Of a stretch of 64,000 nucleotides of DNA, positions 40,402 through 48,317 are shown in pieces (within the stretch, counting starts at the first letter, position 1; the number at the start of each line of letters is the position of its first letter). Where the stretch lies: assembly GCF_004342585.1 (NCBI RefSeq), contig NZ_SLZQ01000002.1, positions 248,001 to 312,000 of the forward strand. Direction: 5' to 3'. A model generated the notes under the pieces. The model saw only the letters and a program-made list of their open reading frames with translations. It was not told the DNA's origin and made no database searches. The DNA is from Paucimonas lemoignei (lineage in GTDB: Bacteria > Pseudomonadota > Gammaproteobacteria > Burkholderiales > Burkholderiaceae_D). Both the position numbers and the translations under genes were made by a program.

Positions 40402-41307
40402 TTACATCGTCTGGCAAATCTTGTGGACCTGTTCGCGGACCCAACGGCAAACCGTATCCTGATGATTACGTTCCGGCCAATATTGGCGAATGGTCGGTGT
40501 CGGCAAGGCGATGGGCGAAGCAAGCACCTGCAATCCCAGATGAGGCGGAATCAATCTGAGCAGGCGGCGTGGCATCGTGGCGATGCAATCCGTCGCATCG
40601 ATGATGAAAGGCAGCGCCAGGAAGCTGGGCACGACGACATGGATCTGCCGCCGGAATCCATGCGGCTGGCATGCCTGGTCGATCCAGGAGGCGTGTGCCG
40701 CACGCACGGCCAGGCCAACGTGGCGCGCCTCCTTGTACTGCTGCAGGCTTAATTGCCCCTGGATCGTCGGGTGGCCTCGGCGTGCGATACAGACGAATTC
40801 TTCGGTACACAAATCCTGATGCCGGAATTGTTCGTTCAATGGCGGAATCGCGCCGATCACCAAGTCCAATTCGCCGTCATTGAGCGCTGTGTGCAGGTTG
40901 AGGCGGTCATCCGGCACCACGCGTATCCGTAGCCTGGGTGCCTGTTCATCGACAACGCGGATCAGGGGCGCCAGGATCAGGCTCTCGCTGTAATCGCTCA
41001 TCGCGATGCGCAAGCGGCGATCGGTATGCCGGATATCCTGGGCTGTTTGTACCTGCAGTGCGGTCTGCAACCCTTCCAGGGCGCGCTGGATAGGCTGGGC
41101 AATGGCATCGCTGTAAGCGGTCGCAGTCACGCCGTGGGTCTGGCGCACGAACAGCGGGTCGCCGGTATTCTGCCGCAGCCGGTTCAGCGCCTGACTGATG
41201 CCCGGCTGGCTCAAGCCAAGGCGGCGCGCCGCGCGCGACAGGCTACGTTCGCGATACACCGCATCGAATACCCGCAGCAGGTTCAAATCCAGCTTGTCGA
41301 TATCCAT
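40402..41307 (-). CDS. LysR-family transcriptional regulator
   Basis: A 301-residue LysR regulator: HTH in residues 1-60 (LNLLRVFDAVYRERSLSRAARRLGLSQPGISQALNRLRQNTGDPLF), then the substrate-binding domain. It diverges from an MFS transporter gene with an 87-base gap containing a dyad, so it probably controls that transporter and itself. The inducer is unknown. It converges on the ABC permease gene with 12 bases between. Confidence 0.88.
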   Translation of the reverse strand: MDIDKLDLNLLRVFDAVYRERSLSRAARRLGLSQPGISQALNRLRQNTGDPLFVRQTHGVTATAYSDAIAQPIQRALEGLQTALQVQTAQDIRHTDRRLRIAMSDYSESLILAPLIRVVDEQAPRLRIRVVPDDRLNLHTALNDGELDLVIGAIPPLNEQFRHQDLCTEEFVCIARRGHPTIQGQLSLQQYKEARHVGLAVRAAHASWIDQACQPHGFRRQIHVVVPSFLALPFIIDATDCIATMPRRLLRLIPPHLGLQVLASPIALPTPTIRQYWPERNHQDTVCRWVREQVHKICQTM

Positions 41308-41348
41308 TTTCTTATATCAGTTAATGGTTTTTGTTTATCGCCAAATAT

Positions 41349-41364
41349 CATAACGCGGATTATG
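41349..41364. promoter_or_regulatory. dyad in the LysR/MFS divergent promoter
   Basis: CATAA (41349-41353) and TTATG (41360-41364) flank CGCGGA. The position, 42 bases from the LysR start and 31 from the MFS start, fits a LysR-type binding site, although the exact T-N11-A spacing is not met. Confidence 0.35.
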
Positions 41365-41394
41365 CTTTTGACATCAAAAATCCGGAGTGCATGA

Positions 41395-42579
41395 ATGTCT
41401 GAACTTCCTCCTTTGCCGCGTTTGCGGGTAGTGCATCTGTTAGCGATAGCTGGTTTCTACTTTTGTTCAGGCGCTTTTCTGATGCAATTCCCGCGCATTA
41501 TTCTGCGGCTTGGCGGCAGCGCGCAGGAAATCGGCTGGATATTGGCGCTGGGCCTGATCCCGGTGCTGTGCCTGGCCGGCGTGGTCGGCAACTGGAACCG
41601 CCAGCGTGGCGGTCGCTGGCCATTGGTGGTGGGCGCCTTGCTGGCGGCGCTAAGTAACGCGATGATGATCTGGGTCGAGCATGTCGGCGCAGGCATGCTG
41701 GCATTGCGCATGCTCTTTGCGGTCGGCCACGCGATGATATTCGGAACCTTGTTCGCCCAGGCGGCATTCGTGGCCGATCATCCGCTGCAGCGTGCCAAAG
41801 TGATTGGCTGGATGGCAGTCGTCATCCAGATCGGAAATGCGATTGGCAGCGTCATCGGTGAATATGCCTACCTGAAGGGGAATAACGCATTCTGGCTGGG
41901 GAGCGCGGGGATCGGACTCATCGTGGTCGTGCTTGGCGCCTGTTGGTCCACCAAGCCTGCAAACGAACACAGCACACAAACCCAAGCCGGCAGCAAGTCA
42001 GCGCAATGGCCGGCAGAGGTGTGGACGATCGCGGCAGTCGGCATGGCGTTCGCGGGGCTCTCGCAATTTCTGCCTGCATTCATTGACCATCTGAACCAGA
42101 GTGGCGCGGTCACGCAGCCGTTTGCCGCTGCCTGGTTTCTCACTCCGGCATTGCTGCTGGTTGCGCTGGTCCGTCTGGCGGGCGGGCATTTTGCCGCCGT
42201 GCTGCTGCGGCCATGGGTGCTGGGCGTTTGCCACTTGCTGCTGATGTTGACCATGCTGCTGGTGCCATGGATGCACACCCAGCAGCATGCCATGTTCCTG
42301 GGAATGATATTCGGTCTGAGTTATGGCTGGCTGTATCCGGCGCTGAGTGCGATGGCATTCGACCATGTGCCGGCGGAAGCGCGGGGCAGGGTGGCAGGCT
42401 GGCTGGTGGCGGCGTTCGAGGTGGGATTCCGCCTCAGTCCGATCGCCTTGGGTGCGCTCATTTCCCGCTTTGGCTACACCACCATGTTTGTCAGCCTGGT
42501 GCTGGCTTATGCGGGCATGCTGCTTGTCGCAAGACTGGTCGCAAGAACGAAATTGGTGCCGGTACCCGCGGCACTGTAA
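41395..42579 (+). CDS. MFS transporter
   Basis: A 394-residue transporter with about twelve membrane segments; the N-terminal half holds FCSGAFLMQFPRIILRLGGSAQEIGWILALGLIPVL and LRMLFAVGHAMIFGTLFAQAAFVAD, a pattern of MFS-1 type permeases of uncertain substrate. A charged loop (KPANEHSTQTQAGSKS) links the halves. It diverges from the LysR gene, and a GNAT acetyltransferase gene follows after 21 bases on the same strand, so transport and modification of the same compound is possible. Confidence 0.85.
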   Translation: MSELPPLPRLRVVHLLAIAGFYFCSGAFLMQFPRIILRLGGSAQEIGWILALGLIPVLCLAGVVGNWNRQRGGRWPLVVGALLAALSNAMMIWVEHVGAGMLALRMLFAVGHAMIFGTLFAQAAFVADHPLQRAKVIGWMAVVIQIGNAIGSVIGEYAYLKGNNAFWLGSAGIGLIVVVLGACWSTKPANEHSTQTQAGSKSAQWPAEVWTIAAVGMAFAGLSQFLPAFIDHLNQSGAVTQPFAAAWFLTPALLLVALVRLAGGHFAAVLLRPWVLGVCHLLLMLTMLLVPWMHTQQHAMFLGMIFGLSYGWLYPALSAMAFDHVPAEARGRVAGWLVAAFEVGFRLSPIALGALISRFGYTTMFVSLVLAYAGMLLVARLVARTKLVPVPAAL

Positions 42580-42600
42580 ATTGACTGGAGTGGCGAGGAT

Positions 42601-43434
42601 ATGACCGACGAAAAAGGATTGGACGCGATGCTGCAGGATGTGAAGCTGCGCGTGGCATTGGAACAGGTCGATGCTGACTCATGGGAAGAATTGTGCCGCG
42701 CAGTGCCGCAAGACGCGGCGAAAGTCGTGCAGCTCTCGGTCGAGCGCCTGGGCGATGTCGTCGTTTCGCATTGCCTGGCGGCCGATGCTCCCCTGGGCAA
42801 CCGCGCCGTCGCCCTCGGCCTGGCTGCGCCTTGTACCCGGGAACAGATTCAGATGCTGGCTGCCCGCTTCAAGAAAACCGGCATGCGCAATTTCGCCTTG
42901 CAGATCAGCCCGTATGCCAAGCCGGTAGAGCTAGAGCGGTGGCTGGCAGAAGCGAGCCTGGCTTTGCGTGGATATTCGGTCAAGCTCGTGCGCGGCAATA
43001 CACCGCCGCCGGACAATCCAGGCGAAACGCGGCTGGTCACAATGGAAGACAAGACGCTGTTCGGCGAGGTATCCGCACGCGGTTTCGAGCGGCCACCCAT
43101 CATCGCGCACTGGATGGCAGCGACAGTCGGATTTCCGCGCTGGCGCCATTATCTGGCATATAGCGATGGACAGGCAGCAGGAGCAGCCGCCATGTATATC
43201 GATGGCGATGTGGCATGGCTTGGTATCGGCTCGACCTTGCCTGAATATCGCCGGCGTGGCGTGCAACAGTCTCTCATCGCACGACGCATTGCGGACGGGC
43301 TGGAACTCGGAGTTCGCTACTTTGTTGCCGAGACAGCCAGCTTCAATGCCTCATGTGAGAATCTCATGCGTGCGGGATTTGCCTGCGCTTACGAACGGCC
43401 TCATTTCGGGTTGCCTGGCGCTACTCAAACTTGA
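42601..43434 (+). CDS. GNAT family N-acetyltransferase
   Basis: A 277-residue acetyltransferase. The C-terminal part (about residues 140-270) has the GNAT core, with acetyl-CoA loop LGIGSTLPEYRRRGVQQSLIARRI and the following FVAETASFNASCENLMRAGFACAYERPHF. The N-terminal half resembles a second, degenerate GNAT-like domain. It starts 21 bases after the MFS gene and is probably in one transcript with it. The substrate is unknown. Confidence 0.8.
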   Translation: MTDEKGLDAMLQDVKLRVALEQVDADSWEELCRAVPQDAAKVVQLSVERLGDVVVSHCLAADAPLGNRAVALGLAAPCTREQIQMLAARFKKTGMRNFALQISPYAKPVELERWLAEASLALRGYSVKLVRGNTPPPDNPGETRLVTMEDKTLFGEVSARGFERPPIIAHWMAATVGFPRWRHYLAYSDGQAAGAAAMYIDGDVAWLGIGSTLPEYRRRGVQQSLIARRIADGLELGVRYFVAETASFNASCENLMRAGFACAYERPHFGLPGATQT

Positions 43435-43512
43435 GTTGGCAGCATCATCGGACTAGGCTGATTAAAGAAATTGTATGTCGATAATTTTTACAGTGTCGAA
43501 TTAATTCTTGGC

Positions 43513-43550
43513 GGCAATAGTTAATAAGTGTGAACTATTTAACTATTGCC
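43513..43550. promoter_or_regulatory. 12-bp-arm inverted repeat upstream of the PEP-CTERM gene
   Basis: GGCAATAGTTAA (43513-43524) and TTAACTATTGCC (43539-43550) are perfect inverted copies around a 14-base centre. The centre lies about 150 bases upstream of the sigma-54-like -24 element, where enhancer-binding proteins usually bind; it could also be a hairpin behind the acetyltransferase gene, but no T-run follows. Confidence 0.5.
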
Positions 43551-43679
43551 TCTCGCAATTCTTCCGGTCTTGTTTTTCCGAAGATTTCTACATAAATTTT
43601 TATTTAAATTCAAACGCTTATAGAGACAACTTTCACGAGCGTTTTTGTTAATGTCTGCAATTGTGAACTGCTATTTTCC

Positions 43680-43695
43680 TGGCCTGGTTTGTGCT
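43680..43695 (+). promoter_or_regulatory. sigma-54-like promoter of the PEP-CTERM gene
   Basis: TGGCCTGGTTTGTGCT has the -24 GG (43681-43682) and -12 GC (43693-43694) at the exact sigma-54 spacing, with TGGC and a T before GC matching the consensus TGGCACG-N4-TTGCA. Transcription would start near 43706, 25 bases before the ATG. RpoN-dependent control of PEP-CTERM genes through PrsK/PrsR is known in some floc-forming betaproteobacteria. Confidence 0.55.
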
Positions 43696-43730
43696 TAACA
43701 AAGCGCAACTAATATCTCCGAGGAAATAAC

Positions 43731-44609
43731 ATGTTCAACAAATTGCTTTTGATCTCTGCCTTAGCCGCCCTTGCAATGGCGTCCAGTGCCCAAGCCGCCC
43801 CTCTGGCTGTCGATGGTTCGCTAGCGGACTGGAATGTCGTGCTGAAAGATTCGGCATCGTCGACTCCCGCGAGCCAGTTCGCGACGGTGACGGCACCAGC
43901 CGGCGCCAAGCTGCTGGGATATGCCATCGAAGACCAGAACGACATCAACAACGATATCTTCCTGGGCCCGCATTATGGCGGCCAAAATTATGACGTCGAA
44001 TTCATGGCCGTTGCTTATCAAGCCGGGAAGGTGTTCCTGACTATCGCGACGGGCCAGCGTCCGGATAATGGCTTGCAGTATTACAGCCCGGGCGATATCC
44101 GGATCGTCGATAACAATAACAAGGTATATGGCATCGAAGTCGGTGGCGGCAGCGGCAACGCCAGCATCAAGCAAGGCGCCATCACGGAAGGCGCAACCGG
44201 GACGACTTATACCCTGAATTCCAACGGTTTTACCGTATCGGTCGCCAATGCCGCTCCGGCTCAAACGGCAGGCAGCATCTGGTCGAACGTGAACTGGATC
44301 GCCAGCCCCATCGCGGGCGAAACAGATAGCGTACAGTTCACCACAGGCGTTAACTCCGTCAATCTTGGCACCGCCGATTACATCTATACCCGTGATTCGC
44401 TCACCAACCAGCATGCAGTGATTGAATTATCGTTTGACTTAAGCATGTTCAACGACGCCACGTCGCTGGATTTTTTCTGGGCGCCGTCATGCAATAACGA
44501 TTTGTTGAGCGTGCATGCCGATCTGTCCCAGGTGCCGGAGCCTGCGACCCTGGCACTGTTCGGTCTGGGCATGCTCGGACTGGCGCGCCGTCGCCGCGCA
44601 GCAAAGTAA
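43731..44609 (+). CDS. PEP-CTERM sorted extracellular protein
   Basis: A 292-residue secreted protein: signal peptide ending AQA (about residue 22), a beta-rich domain, and a C-terminal PEP-CTERM tag VPEPATLALFGLGMLGLARRRRA (from residue 268). Exosortase would cut at the tag and release or anchor the protein as part of the extracellular matrix. The N-terminal part (DGSLADWNVVLKDSAS...) resembles carbohydrate-binding or cell-surface beta-sandwich domains. It lies behind a sigma-54-like promoter and 7 kb from the exopolysaccharide locus. Confidence 0.9.
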   Translation: MFNKLLLISALAALAMASSAQAAPLAVDGSLADWNVVLKDSASSTPASQFATVTAPAGAKLLGYAIEDQNDINNDIFLGPHYGGQNYDVEFMAVAYQAGKVFLTIATGQRPDNGLQYYSPGDIRIVDNNNKVYGIEVGGGSGNASIKQGAITEGATGTTYTLNSNGFTVSVANAAPAQTAGSIWSNVNWIASPIAGETDSVQFTTGVNSVNLGTADYIYTRDSLTNQHAVIELSFDLSMFNDATSLDFFWAPSCNNDLLSVHADLSQVPEPATLALFGLGMLGLARRRRAAK

Positions 44610-44640
44610 ACGAAATACCCTCTGAAGAGGCATTGCGCGT

Positions 44641-44671
44641 GCGGCAGTATAGGATGTTACCTATCTGCCGC
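44641..44671. terminator. bidirectional hairpin between convergent genes
   Basis: GCGGCAG (44641-44647) pairs with CTGCCGC (44665-44671); ATAGG/CCTAT extends the stem after one bulged T. It lies between the PEP-CTERM gene and the convergent gene ending at 44676. Confidence 0.55.
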
Positions 44672-44675
44672 TTGC

Positions 44676-45077
44676 TCAGGAACCTTTGCCGGGCAACGGC
44701 ACGGGATGGTTCTTTCGTAGTTCGGCGCAATGGTCGCCCATATATCGCATGAAGCCGCGCGGATCGGCCTTCACCTCGTCGCTGCGGGATTCGGCGAGCA
44801 ATTTCTCACGCGCGGCAGCGAATTCATTCTTCACTCTGGGACGGTCCTTATCCAACAGCACTTCGGCGCTGTACAAGCTGATGTTGGCTAAATGCTGCAG
44901 CTGCTGTTTCAACTCGGGTTTGGTGACCTCATTCGAACCGGATACATAAAAGGCTGCACAGCGAAGGTAACGGCGCGCCAACTGGGCGTCGTCTTCGCTG
45001 GCGGCTTTGGCGGGTGATGAAGCGACGCCCAGAACAAGCGCAGCTATCAAGCATTGGATTGGCGAAGATAATCGCAT
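44676..45077 (-). CDS. secreted hypothetical protein, 133 residues
   Basis: A signal peptide (MRLSSPIQCLIAALVLGVASSPAKA) precedes a helical, charged mature part with two cysteines (RRYLRCAAFYVSG and MGDHCAELRK) that may form a disulphide. Length and layout suggest a small periplasmic protein; no family is recognised. It is convergent with the PEP-CTERM gene. Confidence 0.6.
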   Translation of the reverse strand: MRLSSPIQCLIAALVLGVASSPAKAASEDDAQLARRYLRCAAFYVSGSNEVTKPELKQQLQHLANISLYSAEVLLDKDRPRVKNEFAAAREKLLAESRSDEVKADPRGFMRYMGDHCAELRKNHPVPLPGKGS

Positions 45078-45227
45078 CGAGTCCCCTGGGTTCTACTGAT
45101 ATATGGACGAAGCTATGGTATCTGCAAACCGCAGTAATTGCCAGGCAAGCACGTCCTGACAGTTCTTCGGTTCCCCGCGCGGTTTTCTAATTCCCTTGGT
45201 ATGGCCAAAAAACTGGGCTGATAAGTT

Positions 45228-45274
45228 GCCCGGCAATTTGTGCCAAATTTTGACCAAATTCAAATTGTCCGGGC
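45228..45274. promoter_or_regulatory. long inverted repeat upstream of the 86-residue gene
   Basis: GCCCGGCAATTTG (45228-45240) pairs with CAAATTGTCCGGGC (45261-45274), thirteen pairs with one bulged T. The 20-base loop holds two copies of CCAAATT. It lies between divergent genes (starts 45077 and 45329) and may fold in RNA or act as an operator. Confidence 0.45.
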
Positions 45275-45328
45275 CTGTGCAGAAGAGAATGTTCCCCAGA
45301 GCGTTTAATGCCAACTGGAGTCATAGCG

Positions 45329-45589
45329 ATGGATCATACACAGTCGATGCTGTCCAGCAGCAGCTTGAGTAAATTCATACTGTCAAAGCCCGTCATCGCT
45401 GTTGAGAACAGCGCGTGGTCGATGGGCGATCAGGCTTACGAGCTTGGCGATACATTCGAAAGCGGCGTGGCCAAGGCTGCCAAAGCCGGCATTCGGCCCG
45501 GCTCGAATGAGTATGCGGCATTCATCACGGCGTTTTCGCGGCGCTTGCGATCGCGCCAGGTCGCGCCCGGCAAACAAAATCTGTCATGA
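45329..45589 (+). CDS. 86-residue protein of unknown function
   Basis: The product begins MDHTQSMLSSSSLSKFILSK and has a mixed helical body with no membrane segment or motif I recognise. GGAG lies eight bases before the ATG at 45329. It ends 34 bases before the stop of the convergent radical-SAM gene. Only context and ribosome site support it. Confidence 0.5.
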   Translation: MDHTQSMLSSSSLSKFILSKPVIAVENSAWSMGDQAYELGDTFESGVAKAAKAGIRPGSNEYAAFITAFSRRLRSRQVAPGKQNLS

Positions 45590-45623
45590 GTGTGGCCGGG
45601 GCTGTGCCAAGGCGCTGCCTCCG

Positions 45624-46769
45624 CTAAAACAAATCCAGCTGCCTTTTGTCGGCCTGGAGTGCTGGCTTCTTGAATCGTGACGCATCAAGCAAGCCGGCGC
45701 CATGCACATGGCGAATCAGGCCCAGCCTGCGCGCCGATTGTATAAACCGTTGGCGAATCAGTTCACTCCATACCCCCGTGCCGCGCATGCGCGTCGCGAA
45801 ATCCGCATCATAATCCTGCCCGCCGTGTAATTCGCGCACCCGGTTCATGACGCGTTGCGCCCGCTCGGGAAAGTGCGCTTCCAGCCATTGCTGAAACAAA
45901 GGATTGACTTCCCACGGAAGACGCAGCACGACGTAGCTGGCATGGCTTGCACCCGCTTCCTTTACCGCCTCCATCACCTTTTCCAGATCCTGCTCGGTGA
46001 TGAAGGGGATAACCGGAGCAATGCTGACCGCTACAGGAATGCCTGCGTCGGCCAGCGTACGAATCGCGCGCAATCGCCGGGAAGGGGCGGCTGCGCGTGG
46101 CTCCAGCGTGCGAGCAATCTGTGCATCCAGCGTCGTCAGCGTCACCGCTGCCATCGCCTGCCGCTTTTCCGCCATCGGCGCAAGCAGATCGATATCGCGC
46201 TCGATGAGCGACGACTTGGTGATCAGGGCAACCGGATGGTCGTGCTCATGCAGGATTTGCAAAACTCGCCTTGTCAGACCGAGTTTGCGCTCGCACGGTT
46301 GATAGGCATCAGTATTGACGCCCAATGCAATCGTCTCGGGCACGTAGGATTTCTTGCTCAGTTCCTGCAGCAGTAATTCCGGCGCATTGAGTTTGGCAAA
46401 AATACGGCTTTCGAAATCCAGCCCGGGCGACAGGCCAAGATAGCTGTGAGTAGGGCGGGCGAAGCAATAAATACAGCCATGCTCGCAACCGCGATAGGGA
46501 TTGAGCGAAACACCGAATGGCAAGTCTGGTGACTGGTTTCGGGTGAGGATCGATTTCGCCTGCTCGCCGATGACCTCGGTCTGCCGCCGCAATGATGTCA
46601 GCTCGGTGGAGCAATCTTCGCTTTGCCAGCCGTCGTCAAATGTCTCCCGCAATTGCAGTTCATACCGGCCTTGCAGATTGCTGACGGCGCCGCGCCCTTT
46701 TTGCGTTGGCGCAGATGCTTTCCGATATGGCAGCTTTTCCTTGGAATTGGCGATGTCATCGTCCGGCAT
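45624..46769 (-). CDS. PA0069-family radical SAM protein (SplB-like)
   Basis: A 381-residue radical SAM protein with the iron-sulphur motif Cys95-x3-Cys99-x2-Cys102 in RGCEHGCIYCFARP. GVNTDAYQPCERKLGLTRRVLQIL, VALITKSSLIERDIDLL and PVAVSIAPVIPFITEQDLE are the signature of the PA0069/Rv2578c group, related to spore photoproduct lyase (SplB, DNA repair photolyase). The reaction is not known. The ATG at 46769 is chosen because the upstream in-frame reading would run through a LexA box at 46781-46800. That box implies induction by DNA damage. Confidence 0.85.
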   Translation of the reverse strand: MPDDDIANSKEKLPYRKASAPTQKGRGAVSNLQGRYELQLRETFDDGWQSEDCSTELTSLRRQTEVIGEQAKSILTRNQSPDLPFGVSLNPYRGCEHGCIYCFARPTHSYLGLSPGLDFESRIFAKLNAPELLLQELSKKSYVPETIALGVNTDAYQPCERKLGLTRRVLQILHEHDHPVALITKSSLIERDIDLLAPMAEKRQAMAAVTLTTLDAQIARTLEPRAAAPSRRLRAIRTLADAGIPVAVSIAPVIPFITEQDLEKVMEAVKEAGASHASYVVLRLPWEVNPLFQQWLEAHFPERAQRVMNRVRELHGGQDYDADFATRMRGTGVWSELIRQRFIQSARRLGLIRHVHGAGLLDASRFKKPALQADKRQLDLF

Positions 46770-46780
46770 GTGAAATTTAA

Positions 46781-46800
46781 TACTGTAAATATATACAGCA
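46781..46800. promoter_or_regulatory. near-consensus LexA (SOS) box before the radical SAM gene
   Basis: TACTGTAAATATATACAGCA contains a perfect CTGT-N8-ACAG core and differs from the enterobacterial consensus 20-mer at two positions. It ends 11 bases before the ATG at 46769, a position where LexA would block transcription. Confidence 0.75.
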
Positions 46801-47072
46801 ATAATGGTAGTGCAGCTTGGCTTGCCAATCAAGTTCAAGCCGGTTTAACTGGCCTCAGTCGAATCAACAAGCTTCTGCAGGCAATGAAACGCCGCGGGGA
46901 TGAATGAGAAGGGTGAGGCTGTTTTACTCCTGCGTGTTTCAGCTTGGTGCACGCTTCTGTAGGCTTTTTTGTGACGGCGCAAAAAGCCATAGCCTCTGAC
47001 GGGAATTTCTAAGGGGCCACGTCGGTCATCTTTTTGCGTATGCATTTTTTCGACAACCTGACGGGAGGTGAT
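46801..47072. other. intergenic region between the radical SAM and HTH genes
   Basis: The gap between the two genes is 303 bases including the LexA box. It also has an imperfect hairpin GGCTTTTTTG (46962-46971) / CAAAAAGCC (46980-46988) and, at the right end, a strong ribosome site (GGGAGGTGAT) for the HTH gene. No coding sequence was supported. Confidence 0.4.
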
Positions 47073-47411
47073 ATGAGCGAACAGCAGGAAGCACAAGGTG
47101 GTTACCAGCCCAACCGCCTGCTAGACACATTGATTAAAGATTTGCATCTGAAGAATGATGCGGCACTTTGCCGTACTCTGCAGATTGGCCCACCTCTCAT
47201 CAGCAAGATCCGGCATGGCAGGTTGCCGGTCAGTGCTTCCATCCTGATCCGCATGCATGAGACCACGGGACGAAGCATTCGCGAATTGCGTCAGGTACTG
47301 GGTGACCGCCGTGCCAAATATCGTTTCGGCGACATCATGGGCAAGCCCAAGACCCCGAAGGTTGAGCAAGCCGGCGAGTCCCGCTCCTCCGACACCGGTA
47401 TGTCTGCATAA
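47073..47411 (+). CDS. small HTH protein, paralogue of the gene at 33028
   Basis: A 112-residue protein with the same HTH core as the gene at 33028: PNRLLDTLIKDLHLKNDAALCRTLQIGPPLISKIRHGRLPVSASILIRMHETTGRSIRELRQVLGDRRAKYRFGD, followed by a Lys/Pro/Ser-rich tail. The ATG at 47073 follows an ideal GGAGGTGAT ribosome site; the in-frame start at 47034 is less likely. It is a probable DNA-binding regulator. A strong terminator follows. The upstream dyad found at the paralogue is not present here. Confidence 0.7.
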   Translation: MSEQQEAQGGYQPNRLLDTLIKDLHLKNDAALCRTLQIGPPLISKIRHGRLPVSASILIRMHETTGRSIRELRQVLGDRRAKYRFGDIMGKPKTPKVEQAGESRSSDTGMSA

Positions 47412-47434
47412 ATAAGAGGCGCGCAGTATGCTTG

Positions 47435-47465
47435 GGCCGGGTGTGTTGCCCGGCCTGTGTTTTTG
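47435..47465 (+). terminator. intrinsic terminator after the HTH gene
   Basis: GGCCGGG (47435-47441) and CCCGGCC (47449-47455) form a perfect seven-pair stem with a seven-base loop, followed by TGTGTTTTTG. Confidence 0.75.
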
Positions 47466-47505
47466 CAGCGTGAAGTTAACTGCGCGTTGGCCTGCACAGG
47501 CTTCC

Positions 47506-47997
47506 TCAATAACGATAGACAGTGTTGTTATCGATGCGCACGCGGCTGCCTACCTGTAGGTCGCCAAGATAGTCTTGCGCCAAAGTTTGATATCCGCCGT
47601 TATCCATGCGCACGCTGATCAGATACTGATTGCGTTGCGCACCATTGCGCTTTTCGATTTCATTACCCGCGATGGCACCGCCTACTGCGCCGGCAACGGT
47701 TGCAGCGGTTCTGCCTGAACCCTTGCCGACCTGATGACCCAATAAGCCGCCTACCACGCCACCAAGAATGACACCGGCGCCACTGCCCTGTGTCGCAGCA
47801 GGCTGTCCCAACTGTATGGATTCCACGACCCCGTAGGAAGCTCGATAAGGATAAGTGTTCGACGATGGATAGGGATAAGCCGTCGTCGCCGGATAAGGCT
47901 GTGCGCCATATGGGGCCGGATAAGAAGTGCTGGCGCATGCACTCAAAAAGAGGCTGGCGATGATGGCTGCAACGACTGGCGTAAAGCTGGTTTTCAT
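47506..47997 (-). CDS. glycine-zipper 2TM outer-membrane lipoprotein (SlyB/PcP-like)
   Basis: A 163-residue lipoprotein: signal with lipobox LFLSAC (Cys about residue 21), a Tyr/Pro-rich stretch (YPAPYGAQPYPATTAYPYP), then a glycine-zipper segment (GVILGGVVGGLLGHQVGKGSGRTAATVAGAVGGAIAGNEIE) and a C-terminal domain with YLISVRMDNGGYQTL. This is the SlyB/PcP pattern of outer-membrane lipoproteins that maintain envelope integrity. The ATG at 47997 is preferred over a longer reading from 48069. GGTTGCAACC at 48081-48090 lies upstream and may be regulatory. Confidence 0.82.
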   Translation of the reverse strand: MKTSFTPVVAAIIASLFLSACASTSYPAPYGAQPYPATTAYPYPSSNTYPYRASYGVVESIQLGQPAATQGSGAGVILGGVVGGLLGHQVGKGSGRTAATVAGAVGGAIAGNEIEKRNGAQRNQYLISVRMDNGGYQTLAQDYLGDLQVGSRVRIDNNTVYRY

Positions 47998-48317
47998 AAT
48001 GGCGCTCACTAAGCGAAGACTGGTTAAGACGTCTTCATTAAACACCTGCAGCTGAAATGAAAACAGCAATGAGCGGTAAGGGTTGCAACCAAATGTATCG
48101 GCTGGTTGTGAAATAACGGATGAAACGCCGAGTCTTAGCAGGCATATAAAGAGTGTCTTAATAGTATCTTGTTTGCAACAATTATTAATCTAAGGAAATG
48201 AAAACGATCCGTTAAAGAAACATTTTTTGGGGCCCAAATTACCCCATGCTATATTGCTGAAACAAAAAATGTAAAAAATTGTGTCTTAAAATAATTGAAG
48301 CCAAGGAAAAAATAAAA

